From the NCBI GenBank assembly GCA_018985235.1, contig JADGIG010000276.1:1-10899 (forward strand): a stretch of 10,899 bases of DNA. Reading direction: 5' to 3'. Position 1 is the stretch's first letter. Every line of letters starts with the position of its first letter. A program made the translations under genes and the position numbers. Below the pieces are notes generated by a model. It saw only the letters and a program-made list of their open reading frames with translations, made no database searches and had not been told where the DNA came from. Of the stretch, positions 1 through 7,963 are shown piece after piece. This DNA comes from Sanchytrium tribonematis (Eukaryota > Sanchytriomycota > Sanchytriomycetes > Sanchytriales > Sanchytriaceae).

Positions 1-429
1 AAATGAAGAGATTTTTGACTTGTTGAAATTATTAAAGGAAATCTGTTATGTTGAGTAGATTGTACTTGTTGGTAGACAGTGTTTTGACACATCCTATCAA
101 ATAAATAAACTATATCTTATTGATTTCTATTCATCTCAAAGGATTCATAAACTGGTGCAAGACACATGGTAAGAATACTTCTAATTGGTTTCATCCTAAT
201 GGATTAATTTATACTACCACAGATTCCTGATTTTAAAAGTCGCACAACATGGCTCTTCGGAGGATTTGAAAAGAAACAAGAAATTTAATGAAGAGCACAA
301 AGTAAATAATCTAGGAGATATTCTATAAACAATAAGTATCTAGCAAGTGCTGGTATTGTTCCAGACTCTCTTTGTCTGATGTAAACTTGTGTAAATTCCA
401 TCTTGGTGCAACAGATTCTTTGTGATTAG

Positions 430-567
430 AAGGCAAATTTGAAGATAGTAACAAAATGCGATGATCAGACCATCGTTGATCTACATCTAAAACTGAAGCC
501 TATCAGAGTCACACAATATATAGTCGATATTAGAGACTTTAAAAACCAGTTTGAGGATGATGATTAA
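430..567 (+). other. Short open segment, unrecognised coding remnant
   Basis: A 45-codon open stretch lies between an in-frame TAG (427-429) and TAA (565-567). It has no ATG. It reads as a protein-like mix of charged and hydrophobic residues (for example VDLHLKLKPIRVTQYIVDIR) ending in an acidic EDDD run. A second protein-like stretch, FINWCKTHGKNTSNWFHP, lies upstream near 142-195 and ends at a TGA. Both could be pieces of the same decayed gene as the 691-1342 remnant, or pieces separated by introns; neither is shown. I recognise no family. The opposite strand is also open here (487-687), so strand choice is a judgement. Confidence 0.25.
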
Positions 568-690
568 TAGCCCTAATTCGTAAATCAATTGTTCTTGTAT
601 TGGCTTCTTAGCATTAGCGGCAGTGACAATATAATATTTTGATTTGTCAAACTGCATCCAATTATTAGTTAAAAGTGTGACATCCACACA

Positions 691-1342
691 ATGTTTACCA
701 TAAGTAAATGTGAATACATTTTAGTTGGTCAGATGGCAATTAATTTTTTCCCTGACAATTTGAAGATCCAAACAAAACAAGGCCGTTCCCTTATTGGATT
801 ATGTGCCAATCAAGAAGACACTGATCTTAAACAGATCGAAAAAGAATTATTAAGATGCTCAATGATGTTTGTTAGTCAAAAACCAAAGAAAAAGAGTACG
901 AAGCATGTAAAAAGTGAGCTCAAAAACGTGTGTTTATTGCCAAGAAGTACCCATTTGATTCGTTTGGAAAGCCACTAGAAAACTTGGGTTACATGTTAGA
1001 CCCCGCTTTCTTTTTAAGCAATTTTTATGTAAAGAAATAAAACAAAGAATGTGAAAAGAAGAAAAGTGACTTTGGAACTGAAAATGGCAACGTGATGCCC
1101 CTGTACACAATAATTTTTGCTTTGGAAGTTCTGGGAAGTATTACATAGATGGATTCTGTGGTTTTATATTTAATTTCAGAGCAACTGCAAGTTTTTACAA
1201 AATGGTCTTATCTCTCAGAATTGAGATGACAATGGCCCTATTAAATTTGTTGATTTCCAATTGGCTACTAGAGAAAATGCCAGATAAAAATCCATTGTAC
1301 AAAACCTGGAGATGTACTGAGTTTTCTGATAGCCATCTATAG
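691..1342 (+). pseudogene. Frameshifted unrecognised protein-coding remnant
   Basis: Three overlapping plus-strand frames read as one protein with indels between them. Frame A starts at ATG 691 and gives about 80 plausible residues (including FFPDNLKIQTKQGRSLIG and CANQEDTDLKQIEKELLRC), then a lysine-rich KPKKKSTKHVKSELK stretch. Near 918-930 the sensible reading moves to frame B (KKYPFDSFGKPLENLGYMLD and FFLSNFY) until TAA 1038-1040. Frame C is open from 1082 to TAG 1340-1342 (86 codons: NNFCFGSSGKYYIDG, then a hydrophobic MALLNLLISNWLLEKMPDKN stretch). I do not recognise the family. FFLSNFY superficially recalls the NADAR motif, but the residues after it do not continue that domain. A decayed host gene and a decayed transposon gene are both possible. 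Confidence 0.4.
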
Positions 1343-1426
1343 TATTCTACGATGTGAATTAAAGCTTGATGCACCATACTAGACAAGTTCACTGTTCTAT
1401 TCCCATTTTATATACAATTTATCACT

Positions 1427-1742
1427 ATGACTAATAATAACTCAAATTTGAACAATAATGGATAAATACGCCAACTAGCTATCCCGTTGAAGAAAATCCG
1501 TGTCCGGTGACCAAGTTTCAAAATGAATCCCGACCAGTGTGTCATGACCCTAGTCAATCAAGACATGTCTAAAATAAAAATTCATATACTCCCTTTAATA
1601 GTTTCAGTATAACATCCCCAATCACGTTGATCTTTGCGCTATTTTTTACATTTTCCCCTCATGAAAACCCTTTAAAGTTCTCGTTATCGAACGAATGTAA
1701 TTCTTCCCAATCAAGTCACTGCTGATGTTCTTTTAGATGTGA
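1427..1742 (+). pseudogene. Probable leader of the piggyBac-like ORF, broken
   Basis: An ATG at 1427 opens an Asn-rich start (MTNNNSNLNNNG). After a shift the protein-like reading continues in another frame as NTPTSYPVEENPCPVTKFQ and on past a TAA to NKNSYTPFNSFSI. Around 1690-1760 a third frame gives QVTADVLLDVIGSENES and leads into the piggyBac ORF that follows. Polar, low-complexity N-terminal regions ahead of the catalytic domain are usual in piggyBac transposases, so I infer this is the missing N-terminus. It has at least two frame changes and no diagnostic motif of its own. Confidence 0.3.
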
Positions 1743-1754
1743 TTGGTTCTGAGA

Positions 1755-2414
1755 ATGAATCATAGTTTTCCTTTAAACTACGATGATGAAGATTACAATT
1801 TGGTGGAAGATTATTTGAATGAAAACATTGAGCCATCTGCGCCATACTGCAACACCAGTGATAGAAATCCGTTTTCAGATCCCAATAATTTACTAGATTT
1901 TCAAAATGTCATTAATAATATGGACTCTCCTGAATTGAACCTGCCAGCAAATTTCCCTTCAGAACCAAAGGCATTTCACTATTTCTCTTTGATATGCTCT
2001 TTCCAAATGATAACTCAATTAAGAAAAGCAATGAATCGAAAAAATAGAGATGCTCTTGACCAAAGTCAATTACTTGATGATTTAGAAGACGCAAATGAAT
2101 CGACTCCAATTAATGATTTTATTGATCCTTTGAATAATCTTTCTTCCGAATTTCCCAACACTCACTCAATTCAAATTTCTAAATTCACAAATCAAAACAT
2201 TTATCAATTTTTTGGGCGTCAAATTTTATTGGGTATTGCTGATTTGCGCAGCGAAGAATCCTATTTTTATGAGGATAGAATAAATCCACCATTAATTCAT
2301 CAAGTATCTTTTTCTAGTTTTAAAAGAATAAAAAGATTTTTTCATCCCTACTCTCACCAATTCGAATTTAATAATGCCAGAAAGTATTCCTGTTCTATTA
2401 CTAGAACTCATTGA
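1755..2414 (+). pseudogene. piggyBac-type transposase, N-terminal half only
   Basis: piggyBac transposases (DDE_Tnp_1_7 family, related to PGBD genes) cut and paste elements at TTAA sites in the nucleus. The first ATG in this open frame is at 1755; the frame stays open upstream. An acidic leader (NYDDEDYNLVEDYLNENIEP) is followed by the typical order of the family's N-terminal region. AFHYFSLICSFQMITQL matches the 'P-h-D/H-Y-F-S-L-h-h' block. YQFFGRQILLGIADLRS matches the 'F-h-G-h-x-I-L-M-G-h' block. PPLIHQVSFSSFKRIKRFFH matches the 'P-x-I-x-x-x-M-S-x-x-R-F-x-x-I-x-R-F-h-H' block. Family homology stops near 2350, where the frame runs on to a TGA at 2412-2414. The DDE catalytic core that should follow is absent, because LINE-like sequence starts here. 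The protein cannot be functional. A C-terminal piece of the same family lies at 7964-8450. Confidence 0.7.
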
Positions 2415-3690
2415 GTCAGGCAATGGCAATGAATTGAATTTACAAGAGGATGAAACAGAAATCGCAAACGAAGAAGATGCAAGTTTAACAGCTGTAGATG
2501 ACACTCCATTAGTCATTATTGAGAACCCTCTTACACGACTAGCACCACAAGAACCACTCTATCCAGTGGAAAGAACCAAACAGGATGAATATGTAACATT
2601 TTTATTTGTGTTAATGGGAAATCTAATTACATTCAATGGTCACCTAATATGGCTATTCGAGATATTTACCACATTTGGAGTACAAGTATGTTGTATACAA
2701 CTTGATGAGTAGTCCCCATTTGGATAAATTAGTGAAACCAGATTCCACATTGTTTGCTGCAGTGGCATGCCCTCAAGATATTACAGTGGATTGTCAAGTA
2801 GCTCATTCTGAAGCATCACTGGTACTTCCAGTATATGCCAAAGCAAATCAACTGATTCCTCAATATGTCTTAAGCAGTCATGGAAATTCTCATTTACTAA
2901 AAACGGAGATTATTTGACTTTGGATGATGAATCTAATTAGTAAATGGATTACAGTATGCCTGTTTCTTTCACCAATTTATTGATTCTGTGTCTAAATGTG
3001 TTGCTTTTAGATGTGGTACTTTTTGGAGTGATATTGCCGATGAATTGCTTCCTGCTTGTAACAGAGACTTGAAATTACTTGTTCAATGTAGTGGTGTCCT
3101 GATGAATGACGATTTTACCATTGAACCAAATGACACGATCAGAACAATCCCATCAAGAAGTACTGGTTCTCGTGTTAATAAAAACCCATTTGAAATTGAA
3201 GAAATCAACTCCACTGATGTTGGTGGGGATCAATTACGGGTTAGAAAGGACCAAATTTATCAAGAAAGCTTGCAAATTGTTTTGCATCAAATAGAAATGG
3301 ATTGTGAAATTGATAAAATTTCATTGGATGAACTGAGATTGTCCTACTTAAATATTGGAGGACTATTGAGTCGTCAGTAGGCTGTTAATCCGCTAATGAA
3401 TAAGCACCAGTTGGGTGTGCTAATCATTTCGGAAACTAAAACCAGCAAATTCAAATTCTTGTGTGCACCTGTTATCTACCACTGACACTGTGAATGGGCA
3501 GTATGGCATGGCAGTGTGAGTCAGAAATATGCCTCTAGGCATCTCAATATCGTGTCCAGCTTGCGGTATCACATTTAAATTCAATTTAAGAATTTTAATG
3601 TGGTTGGCATTTATATTCCATTTAGAGTACCAGATAAGATGCAGTTTTATATAGATCACATTGATAGATATGTATTTGTATAAAGTGTTA
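2374..3690 (+). pseudogene. LINE (non-LTR retrotransposon) ORF: leader, possible ubiquitin-like segment, start of endonuclease
   Basis: Several frames joined by indels read as the front of a LINE polyprotein. ATG 2374 opens an acidic leader (LNLQEDETEIANEEDASL, 112 codons, TAG 2710-2712). A shift near 2678 gives SSPHLDKLVKPDSTLFAAVA, and another near 2880-2940 gives FTKNGDYLTLDDESN and then the frame open from about 2939 to 3380. In that frame, LLVQCSGVLMNDDF followed by EPNDTIRTIPSR resembles a ubiquitin-like beta-grasp tail ('G-x-x-L-x-D-D...D-T-I-x-x-x-x-R'). Directly after, LSYLNIGGLLSRQ, an in-frame TAG (3378-3380), then AVNPLMNKHQLGVLIISETK fits the start of an exonuclease-endonuclease-phosphatase domain: conserved Asn in 'L-N-I', catalytic Glu in 'S-E-T-K'. 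NVVGIYIPFRVPDK near 3598-3640 fits the next strand ('G-h-Y-h-P'). The domain then dissolves; no reverse transcriptase follows on this strand. Confidence 0.6.
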
Positions 3691-4038
3691 TATCAGAAAG
3701 AATCTTATATACATCACTTACATTGCCAATAGTGAATTTTCTGGTGTTTATACCTTTAAATCGATTTGTATCAATTTCAACTTTTTCTAATTCAATACAT
3801 CTAATTCAAAATTATTTAATTCATATGATTCAATATCATTAGCGGGAATGAAATTACTATTTAAAATAGGAATAAAATAATTTATGTAGTTAGGCATTAA
3901 ATTGAAAATATTAATATTTCAATATAGTTATCAACACTATCATTCTCACTGAATATAAAAAGTTTTTTACCAAGTCTTCTATCCAAATCTATTTCATCAA
4001 GCAATCTGTTAAAAAATATTTCGAATTGATTTTAAAAC
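3691..4038 (+). other. AT-rich, low-complexity stretch without a recognisable gene
   Basis: A plus-strand frame stays open from about 3682 to TAG 3841-3843 and could be a washed-out continuation of the LINE ORF, but it shows no motif. Between about 3787 and 3835 the heptamer TAATTCA recurs three times with close variants (GATTCAA), making a short degenerate simple repeat. Nothing else is supported here. Confidence 0.4.
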
Positions 4039-4319
4039 ATGGGGTGGTGGTCACGTAGAGAGAACACTCCAAAAGTTTTTGATCAAAATAAGGAGAATAT
4101 GATAGCTTTTGATATTTTTAAAAATTAGAATATTCAGAACGAATAAAGATTAAAAATTATCTTCAATTAACTGATGAAGAAGAGAAATTACTTATTCTTA
4201 AGTGTAGTTTAAAATTACCGCGACATCCAGATTATATCTCCATGGATTCTTTTGAAATAGTCATGTTTAAGCCACATGCAGTGTATAAATATATCGAGAC
4301 CTTTGAAATGAAAGGTTAA
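4039..4319 (+). pseudogene. Small orphan ORF with one frameshift, unrecognised
   Basis: ATG 4039 opens 29 codons (MGWWSRRENTPKVFDQNKEN, then MIAFDIFKN) ending at TAG 4126-4128. The neighbouring frame is open from 4122 to TAA 4317-4319 and continues smoothly: LEYSERIKIKNYLQLTDEEE, then LKLPRHPDYISMDSFEIVMF and HAVYKYIETFEMKG. One indel in the A-run at 4119-4125 would fuse them into about 93 residues. The charged, well-mixed composition looks like real coding sequence. After TAA the frame still reads PGKPIFFILF, so the original may have been longer. I recognise no family. SMDSFEIVMFKPHAVYKYI recalls slightly the 'S-h-D-E-x-M-h-x-F-K' block of piggyBac, too weakly to call. Confidence 0.4.
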
Positions 4320-4330
4320 CCTGGAAAACC

Positions 4331-4351
4331 AATTTTTTTTATCCTTTTTTG
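4331..4351 (-). other. A-rich 3' tail of the minus-strand LINE
   Basis: On the minus strand this reads as two A-runs (AAAAAA, GGAT, AAAAAAAA). It begins about 28 bases after the stop codon of the LINE ORF (TAA at 4379-4381, minus). A poly(A)-like tail directly behind a short 3' untranslated region is the usual end of a target-primed LINE insertion. It marks the likely 3' junction of this copy. Confidence 0.5.
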
Positions 4352-4830
4352 AGATAAACTCGTGTAGATTGGCCGACATTACATCGGTGTACAATTGTTA
4401 TGTAGTCTTCTCAATATTAATATTTGATTCAATTTGCTCGCTTTGCTATTTTTCAAATGCTCCAATCTAAACACATCTTTTCTTAATTCCATCTTCTTCA
4501 TTCTCGTTTGATATCTCTTATTGATTCTCAACTCTAATCCAGATCTACATGCCTGCGTGTGGTAATATAATAAAATATCTACCAAATGATTTAAATTGTC
4601 TGGTTTTGAGTCATCGTGTCTTTTGACGTGATTAAGTTGCAGACTATTGTGTGCTAAATCCTCGGCTTGTACTAGAATATCGAGTCCATATATATTATAC
4701 AGCTGTTTTTCCCTCTTAACAAATGTTGTGAAACAGTTGATTGCTGCTTAATTATCGCAAAATATTTTCAATTGGTGTTCATTCAAATTAGAAATACTGT
4801 ATGCAAATAACAATCCACTTGCTATGCCGC

Positions 4831-4885
4831 ATATCAGATTGGAGTCTGACACACCCTTTCTTGAAAAGAGTCTTTTTAATGGGCA
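4831..4885 (-). repeat. Direct repeat copy 1 (23 bp plus 11 bp, with 21 bp between)
   Basis: A 23-bp block at 4831-4853 (starting ATATCAGATTGG, ending TCTGACACA) recurs exactly at 5226-5248. Here it is followed by 21 bp (4854-4874) and then an 11-bp block TTTAATGGGCA (4875-4885), which in copy 2 abuts the 23-mer directly. It lies inside the RNase H region of the minus-strand LINE. See copy 2 for interpretation. Confidence 0.75.
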
Positions 4886-5225
4886 TCCCATATGGAATGG
4901 TACCAGTCAACACAATTGGAATTCAAGCGACGATAAACAAATGCATGGGATATGTGTACTATCAACTCTAAAGCATCACTGGATGCACATCAATTTTTGG
5001 TTTCTTCCCATTTTCACTCTGATTAACATCTTCCATGGTTACAAACAAGCTGTCATCACTAGATGAGGTGGAGTCATTGTTTAGGTCTCAATATTGGATT
5101 TAACAGTACGAATGTAAATGTCATATTGGAAGGTGACATTTGATTAATGGCAAAGATCACCCAACAACTTTCTGAAATCACTTTTAAAACGGGATGGAGA
5201 GTGAATTAAAAGGGCGACTTCGTAA

Positions 5226-5259
5226 ATATCAGATTGGAGTCTGACACATTTAATGGGCA
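5226..5259 (-). repeat. Direct repeat copy 2 (same blocks, 21 bp deleted)
   Basis: The same 23-bp block (5226-5248) runs straight into the 11-bp block (5249-5259). The two copies are 395 bp apart in the same orientation. The shared 34 bases with a clean internal gap point to a local duplication followed by deletion, or to two overlapping copies of the same element laid in tandem. On the minus strand the copies are used in different reading frames, so one of them is not original coding sequence. Confidence 0.7.
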
Positions 5260-5803
5260 ATTTGATAAATTTCAGCCAACCTTCCGTGGAAAAAAAGGGT
5301 TTCATCGAGGGATTCTCTTACATATTATAGAAATTAGAAAGAACTAAATTGATTCTTAAAAGGCTGCATATTACAAGACACAGGTTTTGTGATGCAAAAT
5401 ATTTTTCGATAAATATTTCCAGTTGTTTGCTGCGCTTGAAGTAGTATTTTTCAAATGCTTTGATTAAGATTATTACATGTATCTTCAAAAGATGCAGCTA
5501 CTCAAAAGCTGAGTTGATTATTGCAGGCTAGTAGATAAAGCTTAAGAAGTGCTTTTCAAATAGTTTTTTCAGAAAAGACATCAATAAAATGGGTCTATAT
5601 CGATTGGATGTACTACTCCTTTTTTATGATGATAGATAAATGTATTTGATTCGGGGTTGCTCCAAAATGGAGAATTTTGTTAAATAAAAGTGTCACATAG
5701 GGAGATATCATGGCACTTAGTAATTGTAGTATGTCTTAAGTCAATTTACTAATGCCAACCAAACGATGAGTAGGCAAATGGCTATTTAGATAGTCAATTT
5801 TCA

Positions 5804-5989
5804 CTATTTGATTTCAAATAGAATTCCAGGAGGTTGCGAATAGATCTCGTATCTAAGAGCTAATTTGTGGGTATACAAGTATTTCATTCCGTTTTTGATG
5901 ATTATAAAGTGATTAGGGTATTGATTGATACTTCCAGTGCCATTTAAGTTGCTCTTTATATTAAAAATTTTCAAATAAGGACAAGTCAA
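5804..5989 (-). other. Open frame just upstream of the LINE reverse transcriptase
   Basis: ATG 5989 opens 61 codons on the minus strand (including NLNGTGSINQYPNHFIIIK and LALRYEIYSQPPGILFEIK) ending about 10 bases before the recognisable reverse transcriptase reading. Its position fits the linker between endonuclease and reverse transcriptase of the same LINE, but no motif confirms this. Chance is also possible at this length in AT-rich DNA. Confidence 0.3.
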
Positions 5990-6329
5990 TCATAAATCGT
6001 AAATACTCATTAATTATTCAAGTTCGTATAAGAGCTAATTTTTATCTGTACTATGGATTTAATTATTAACCCACAAAGTATATGATAAAGTGTGTTAACA
6101 ATGATTATATAGAATTTACTATCCCATTATTTCTACTTCTTTAATGTCTTAAGAAACATTATTCAACTTATATTTTTTTGTCAAGCTCTAACTTAATCAT
6201 TTACTTACTCAGTAAAACTTATGACATCACACTAAAATCACGATTTACTTTCCAATAACCAGCCCAAATTACAATATTTTATCCAGTTTTACAATATATT
6301 TACCAAGAGATATTCAATAGATATATTTA
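5990..6329. other. AT-rich DNA without a recognisable gene
   Basis: Stops are frequent in all frames. A TTAACCCACAAAG string near 6067 looks like a piggyBac-type end (TTAA followed by CCC), but no matching GGGTTAA end was found, so it is not called as an element terminus. Confidence 0.4.
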
Positions 6330-6915
6330 TTAATTGTATATTCTCATATTCTCTGGATTATCTTTACTGTATTTTATCAACCATTGGATTGGTTTGGTTG
6401 CATTAGGATTCATTTGTTGATGATGTTGCTTCAACATCACTCTAACATCTTCCCTTGTGGAATTTTATCAATATTACCGTCATATTCTTGGTGTTTACTT
6501 GCATAATTCTCTCTGTATATCTCTGCTACACTTTTATAATTGTTTTTCATCCAGGAATGAGAATAATTCTGATTATTCTTCTTCTTAAGAGTAGAGGCAT
6601 ATTTAACGAATAAAGCAAGTTCACTTAAGGAAAAATCGGTAATATCTACATGATTGGATCTACACCAAGTATTGAATCGCCTTTTACCACTATTTTAAGT
6701 AAAATTGGTCTTCTGGGATCAAATTGTCTTCTTTATCTTAATCTCATCGTTTAATAATTTTTTACTGTAGTTATGTGAGTCATCTAATGCATCCGGATCA
6801 CCCATTAAAGTCTTGAAAAGTATACTCGTGTTTCGCGATTAAAAGGAGCTACTGGAGAAGTGATGTAACACGCCGTGATGTACAAACTATGATTGGCCTG
6901 TGATCTAACGTTCAC
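6330..6915 (-). pseudogene. Broken unrecognised ORF with possible intron acceptor
   Basis: Read on the minus strand. From 6915 an open frame gives VNVRSQANHSLYITACYITS, then PVAPFNRETRVYFSRL, to TAA 6807-6805. A frame change then gives MGDPDALDDSHNYSKKLLND (6805-6719, TGA). The same frame continues past a TAA (6697-6695) as SGKRRFNTWCRSNHVDITDF and SLSELALFVKYASTLKKKNN, then WMKNNYKSVAEIYRENYASK, to TGA 6439-6437. A last shift near 6446 gives VRVMLKQHHQQMNPNATKPI and QWLIKYSKDNPENMRIYN to TAA 6332-6330. The run is about 180 residues with only a few lesions, so it was recently coding. Directly before 6915 the minus strand reads TTTTTATTGTAG, a good 3' splice site. The TWC...F-S-L-S-E-L-A-L-F-V-K-Y part recalls the N-terminal core-binding helices of tyrosine recombinases (Crypton/DIRS type), but no catalytic Arg-His-Arg-Tyr set is visible. 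Function unknown. Confidence 0.45.
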
Positions 6916-6970
6916 CCTACAATAAAAATATATAAACAACTTCAACTTCAAAATTTGACAGTAAGTTCAT

Positions 6971-7010
6971 CAAATTTGGAATTAAATACTTAAATTTGGA
7001 AATAAAAACT
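6971..7010. repeat. 20-bp tandem repeat, two copies
   Basis: 6971-6990 and 6991-7010 match at 17 of 20 positions, both sharing the core AAATTTGGAA. It is a short AT-rich duplication between the 6330-6915 remnant and the region to its right. Confidence 0.6.
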
Positions 7011-7580
7011 TTTAATATTTCTACGATGTTCACTTTTGTTTCATTATCTCTTTTAAAAAGTCCGATTTTAAATCTACAATTGGTTTTCTTGGACTTAATT
7101 GATCTTATTCTTCCCGCAAATGTACAATAATATACAAGGTATTTTTCTTTGGTCTGTATGGAGGTTTCTAATTGAATATTACGGTCCCTAAATAGATGAC
7201 CAAGTTAAAGCTATGTATTTGATCTCGTCATTGCGCCTGTTGTTTTCAGGGCTAATGAGCAACTGGGTAGGGTGACATACTCGAAGGACATAGAACAAAC
7301 ATAAATGGTAGTTGCGGTGTTTTATTACTGCCCCTGTTTAATCGCGCAATTGCAGGGGTTCACATGACAACATGATCAACCAAGGGATGTGTGCAATTAC
7401 GTGATTCTTTTTTTATAATCTCATTGAATTTTAAATATTTTTCAAATTGATGTTAATTTTCTGCTATTCGGTTGAAACGTTTAAAGTTGATACTTGCTAA
7501 TCTTCTTTGATCATATATTTGTGGACAGCTTCTTTATTGTTGCTTTCGCATGGCAAAAAGAGCTCATATCCATTACAAAA
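7011..7580. other. No supported gene
   Basis: Short open stretches exist on both strands. The most protein-like is minus 7337-7198, which includes VIKHRNYHLCLFYVLRVCHP and NNRRNDEIKYIALTWSSI, bounded by TAA and TAG. It lies in the same frame as the 7581-7949 open frame and could be its washed-out continuation. A plus-strand frame over 7211-7303 (FDLVIAPVVFRANEQLGRVT) competes with it. Neither shows a family motif. Confidence 0.3.
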
Positions 7581-7949
7581 TTATTCAAAGTCGAGATTTA
7601 ACATGTCCATTTTTTCGTTACATGATTTTGAAACATTTGTCAGAAGAGATTTAACTTCTTTCATGTAAAGATCTTTTAGAACAAGCAAATACATCATGTA
7701 AAAATTATTGCACATTTTTGGGGCGGTTGGGTCTTCAGTAAAGTGACCGTCAAAATTATCCAAACCACAGTTTGAGATGTGGGAGATTTGATGGAGAAGA
7801 GGAGAAATTCCATTGAAAATTAAATGATGCCCATAAAATAAGATGAGAAATTCGAGAATGCTGCTGATTTGGCGATTGCAACGTGTTTCGAGGGTAAAAC
7901 CATGACTGAATCTGAGATTGAAGAAGACAAAAACTACTCTTTTACGCAA
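7581..7949 (-). pseudogene. Unrecognised 122-codon open frame, likely gene fragment
   Basis: This is a minus-strand frame without a good ATG start: the first codon taken is TTG at 7949, and the frame is open back to a TAA near 7985. It includes ILEFLILFYGHHLIFNGISP, LLHQISHISNCGLDNFDGHF and VKSLLTNVSKSCNEKMDMLN, and stops at TAA 7583-7581. The same frame then continues sensibly past that stop (FCNGYELFLPCESNNKEAVH) to a TAG. The TAA therefore looks like a lesion inside a longer protein. GHHLIFNGISPLLHQI faintly resembles the 'G-h-H-h-h-F-D-N-F-F-T-S' block of piggyBac transposases, but the strand is opposite to the adjacent piggyBac piece. I do not call a family. Confidence 0.35.
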
Positions 7950-7963
7950 TTTCGATTTGGTAG

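Larger units (their letters stand above)
4379..5820 (-). pseudogene. LINE ORF2 remnant: reverse transcriptase, RNase H and C-terminal tail
   Basis: Read on the minus strand from high to low coordinates. From about 5795: GISKLT, stop, DILQLLSAMISPYVTLLFNK, then ILHFGATPNQIHLSIIIKK. This is the classic LINE reverse transcriptase entry ('S-x-x-h-x-x-L-F-N-x-I-L-x-x-G-x-x-P ... I-x-K-K-G'). After a shift RPILLMSFLKKLFEKHFLSF (5596-5531) matches 'Y-R-P-I-S-L-x-S-x-x-K-L-F-E-K'. IKAFEKYY near 5461-5441 may be a ruined 'D-x-x-K-A-F-D-x-V'. The palm YxDD region is not found. From about 4900 an RNase H domain follows: NLICGIASGLLFAYSISNLN, HQLKIFCDN, stop TAA (4748-4750), AAINCF, then HVKRHDDSK. CDN-x-AAIN is the family's 'S-D-N-Q-A-A-I' block with its Asp kept. 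The usual helix Glu appears as Gly (ICGIA). A basic C-terminus runs to TAA 4379-4381. The gene order (RT, RNase H) and the domain type fit Tad1/I-like LINEs. It is dead from many shifts and stops. Confidence 0.7.

Noticed and set aside
487-687. Minus-strand 66-codon ORF with an ATG start
   Set aside because: No family motif; the plus strand is also open over 430-567, and at this AT content a frame of this length is expected by chance.
1000-1040. FFLSNFY as a NADAR domain
   Set aside because: The downstream residues lack the expected Glu-His and aromatic pattern of NADAR proteins.
1195-1392. Minus-strand 65-codon ORF
   Set aside because: It is antisense to the longer plus-strand remnant 1082-1342, whose reading is continuous with its upstream frames.
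1912-2516. Two minus-strand ORFs (1912-2109 and 2292-2516)
   Set aside because: Both are antisense shadows of the piggyBac and LINE frames on the plus strand, which carry family motifs.
3420-3659. Minus-strand 79-codon ORF
   Set aside because: It overlaps the plus-strand endonuclease segment (ISETK, NVVGIYIPFRVPDK), which fits a known domain; the minus reading does not.
4824-5066. Plus-strand 80-codon ORF with an ATG start
   Set aside because: It is antisense to the LINE RNase H region and shows no motif of its own.
2374-5820. Twin-priming inversion joining the two LINE halves into one insertion
   Set aside because: The plus-strand endonuclease half lies beyond the A-rich 3' end of the minus-strand half, the wrong side for a twin-primed 5' inversion.
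6064-6090. TTAACCC string as a piggyBac terminus
   Set aside because: No matching inverted end with GGGTTAA was found at a plausible distance.
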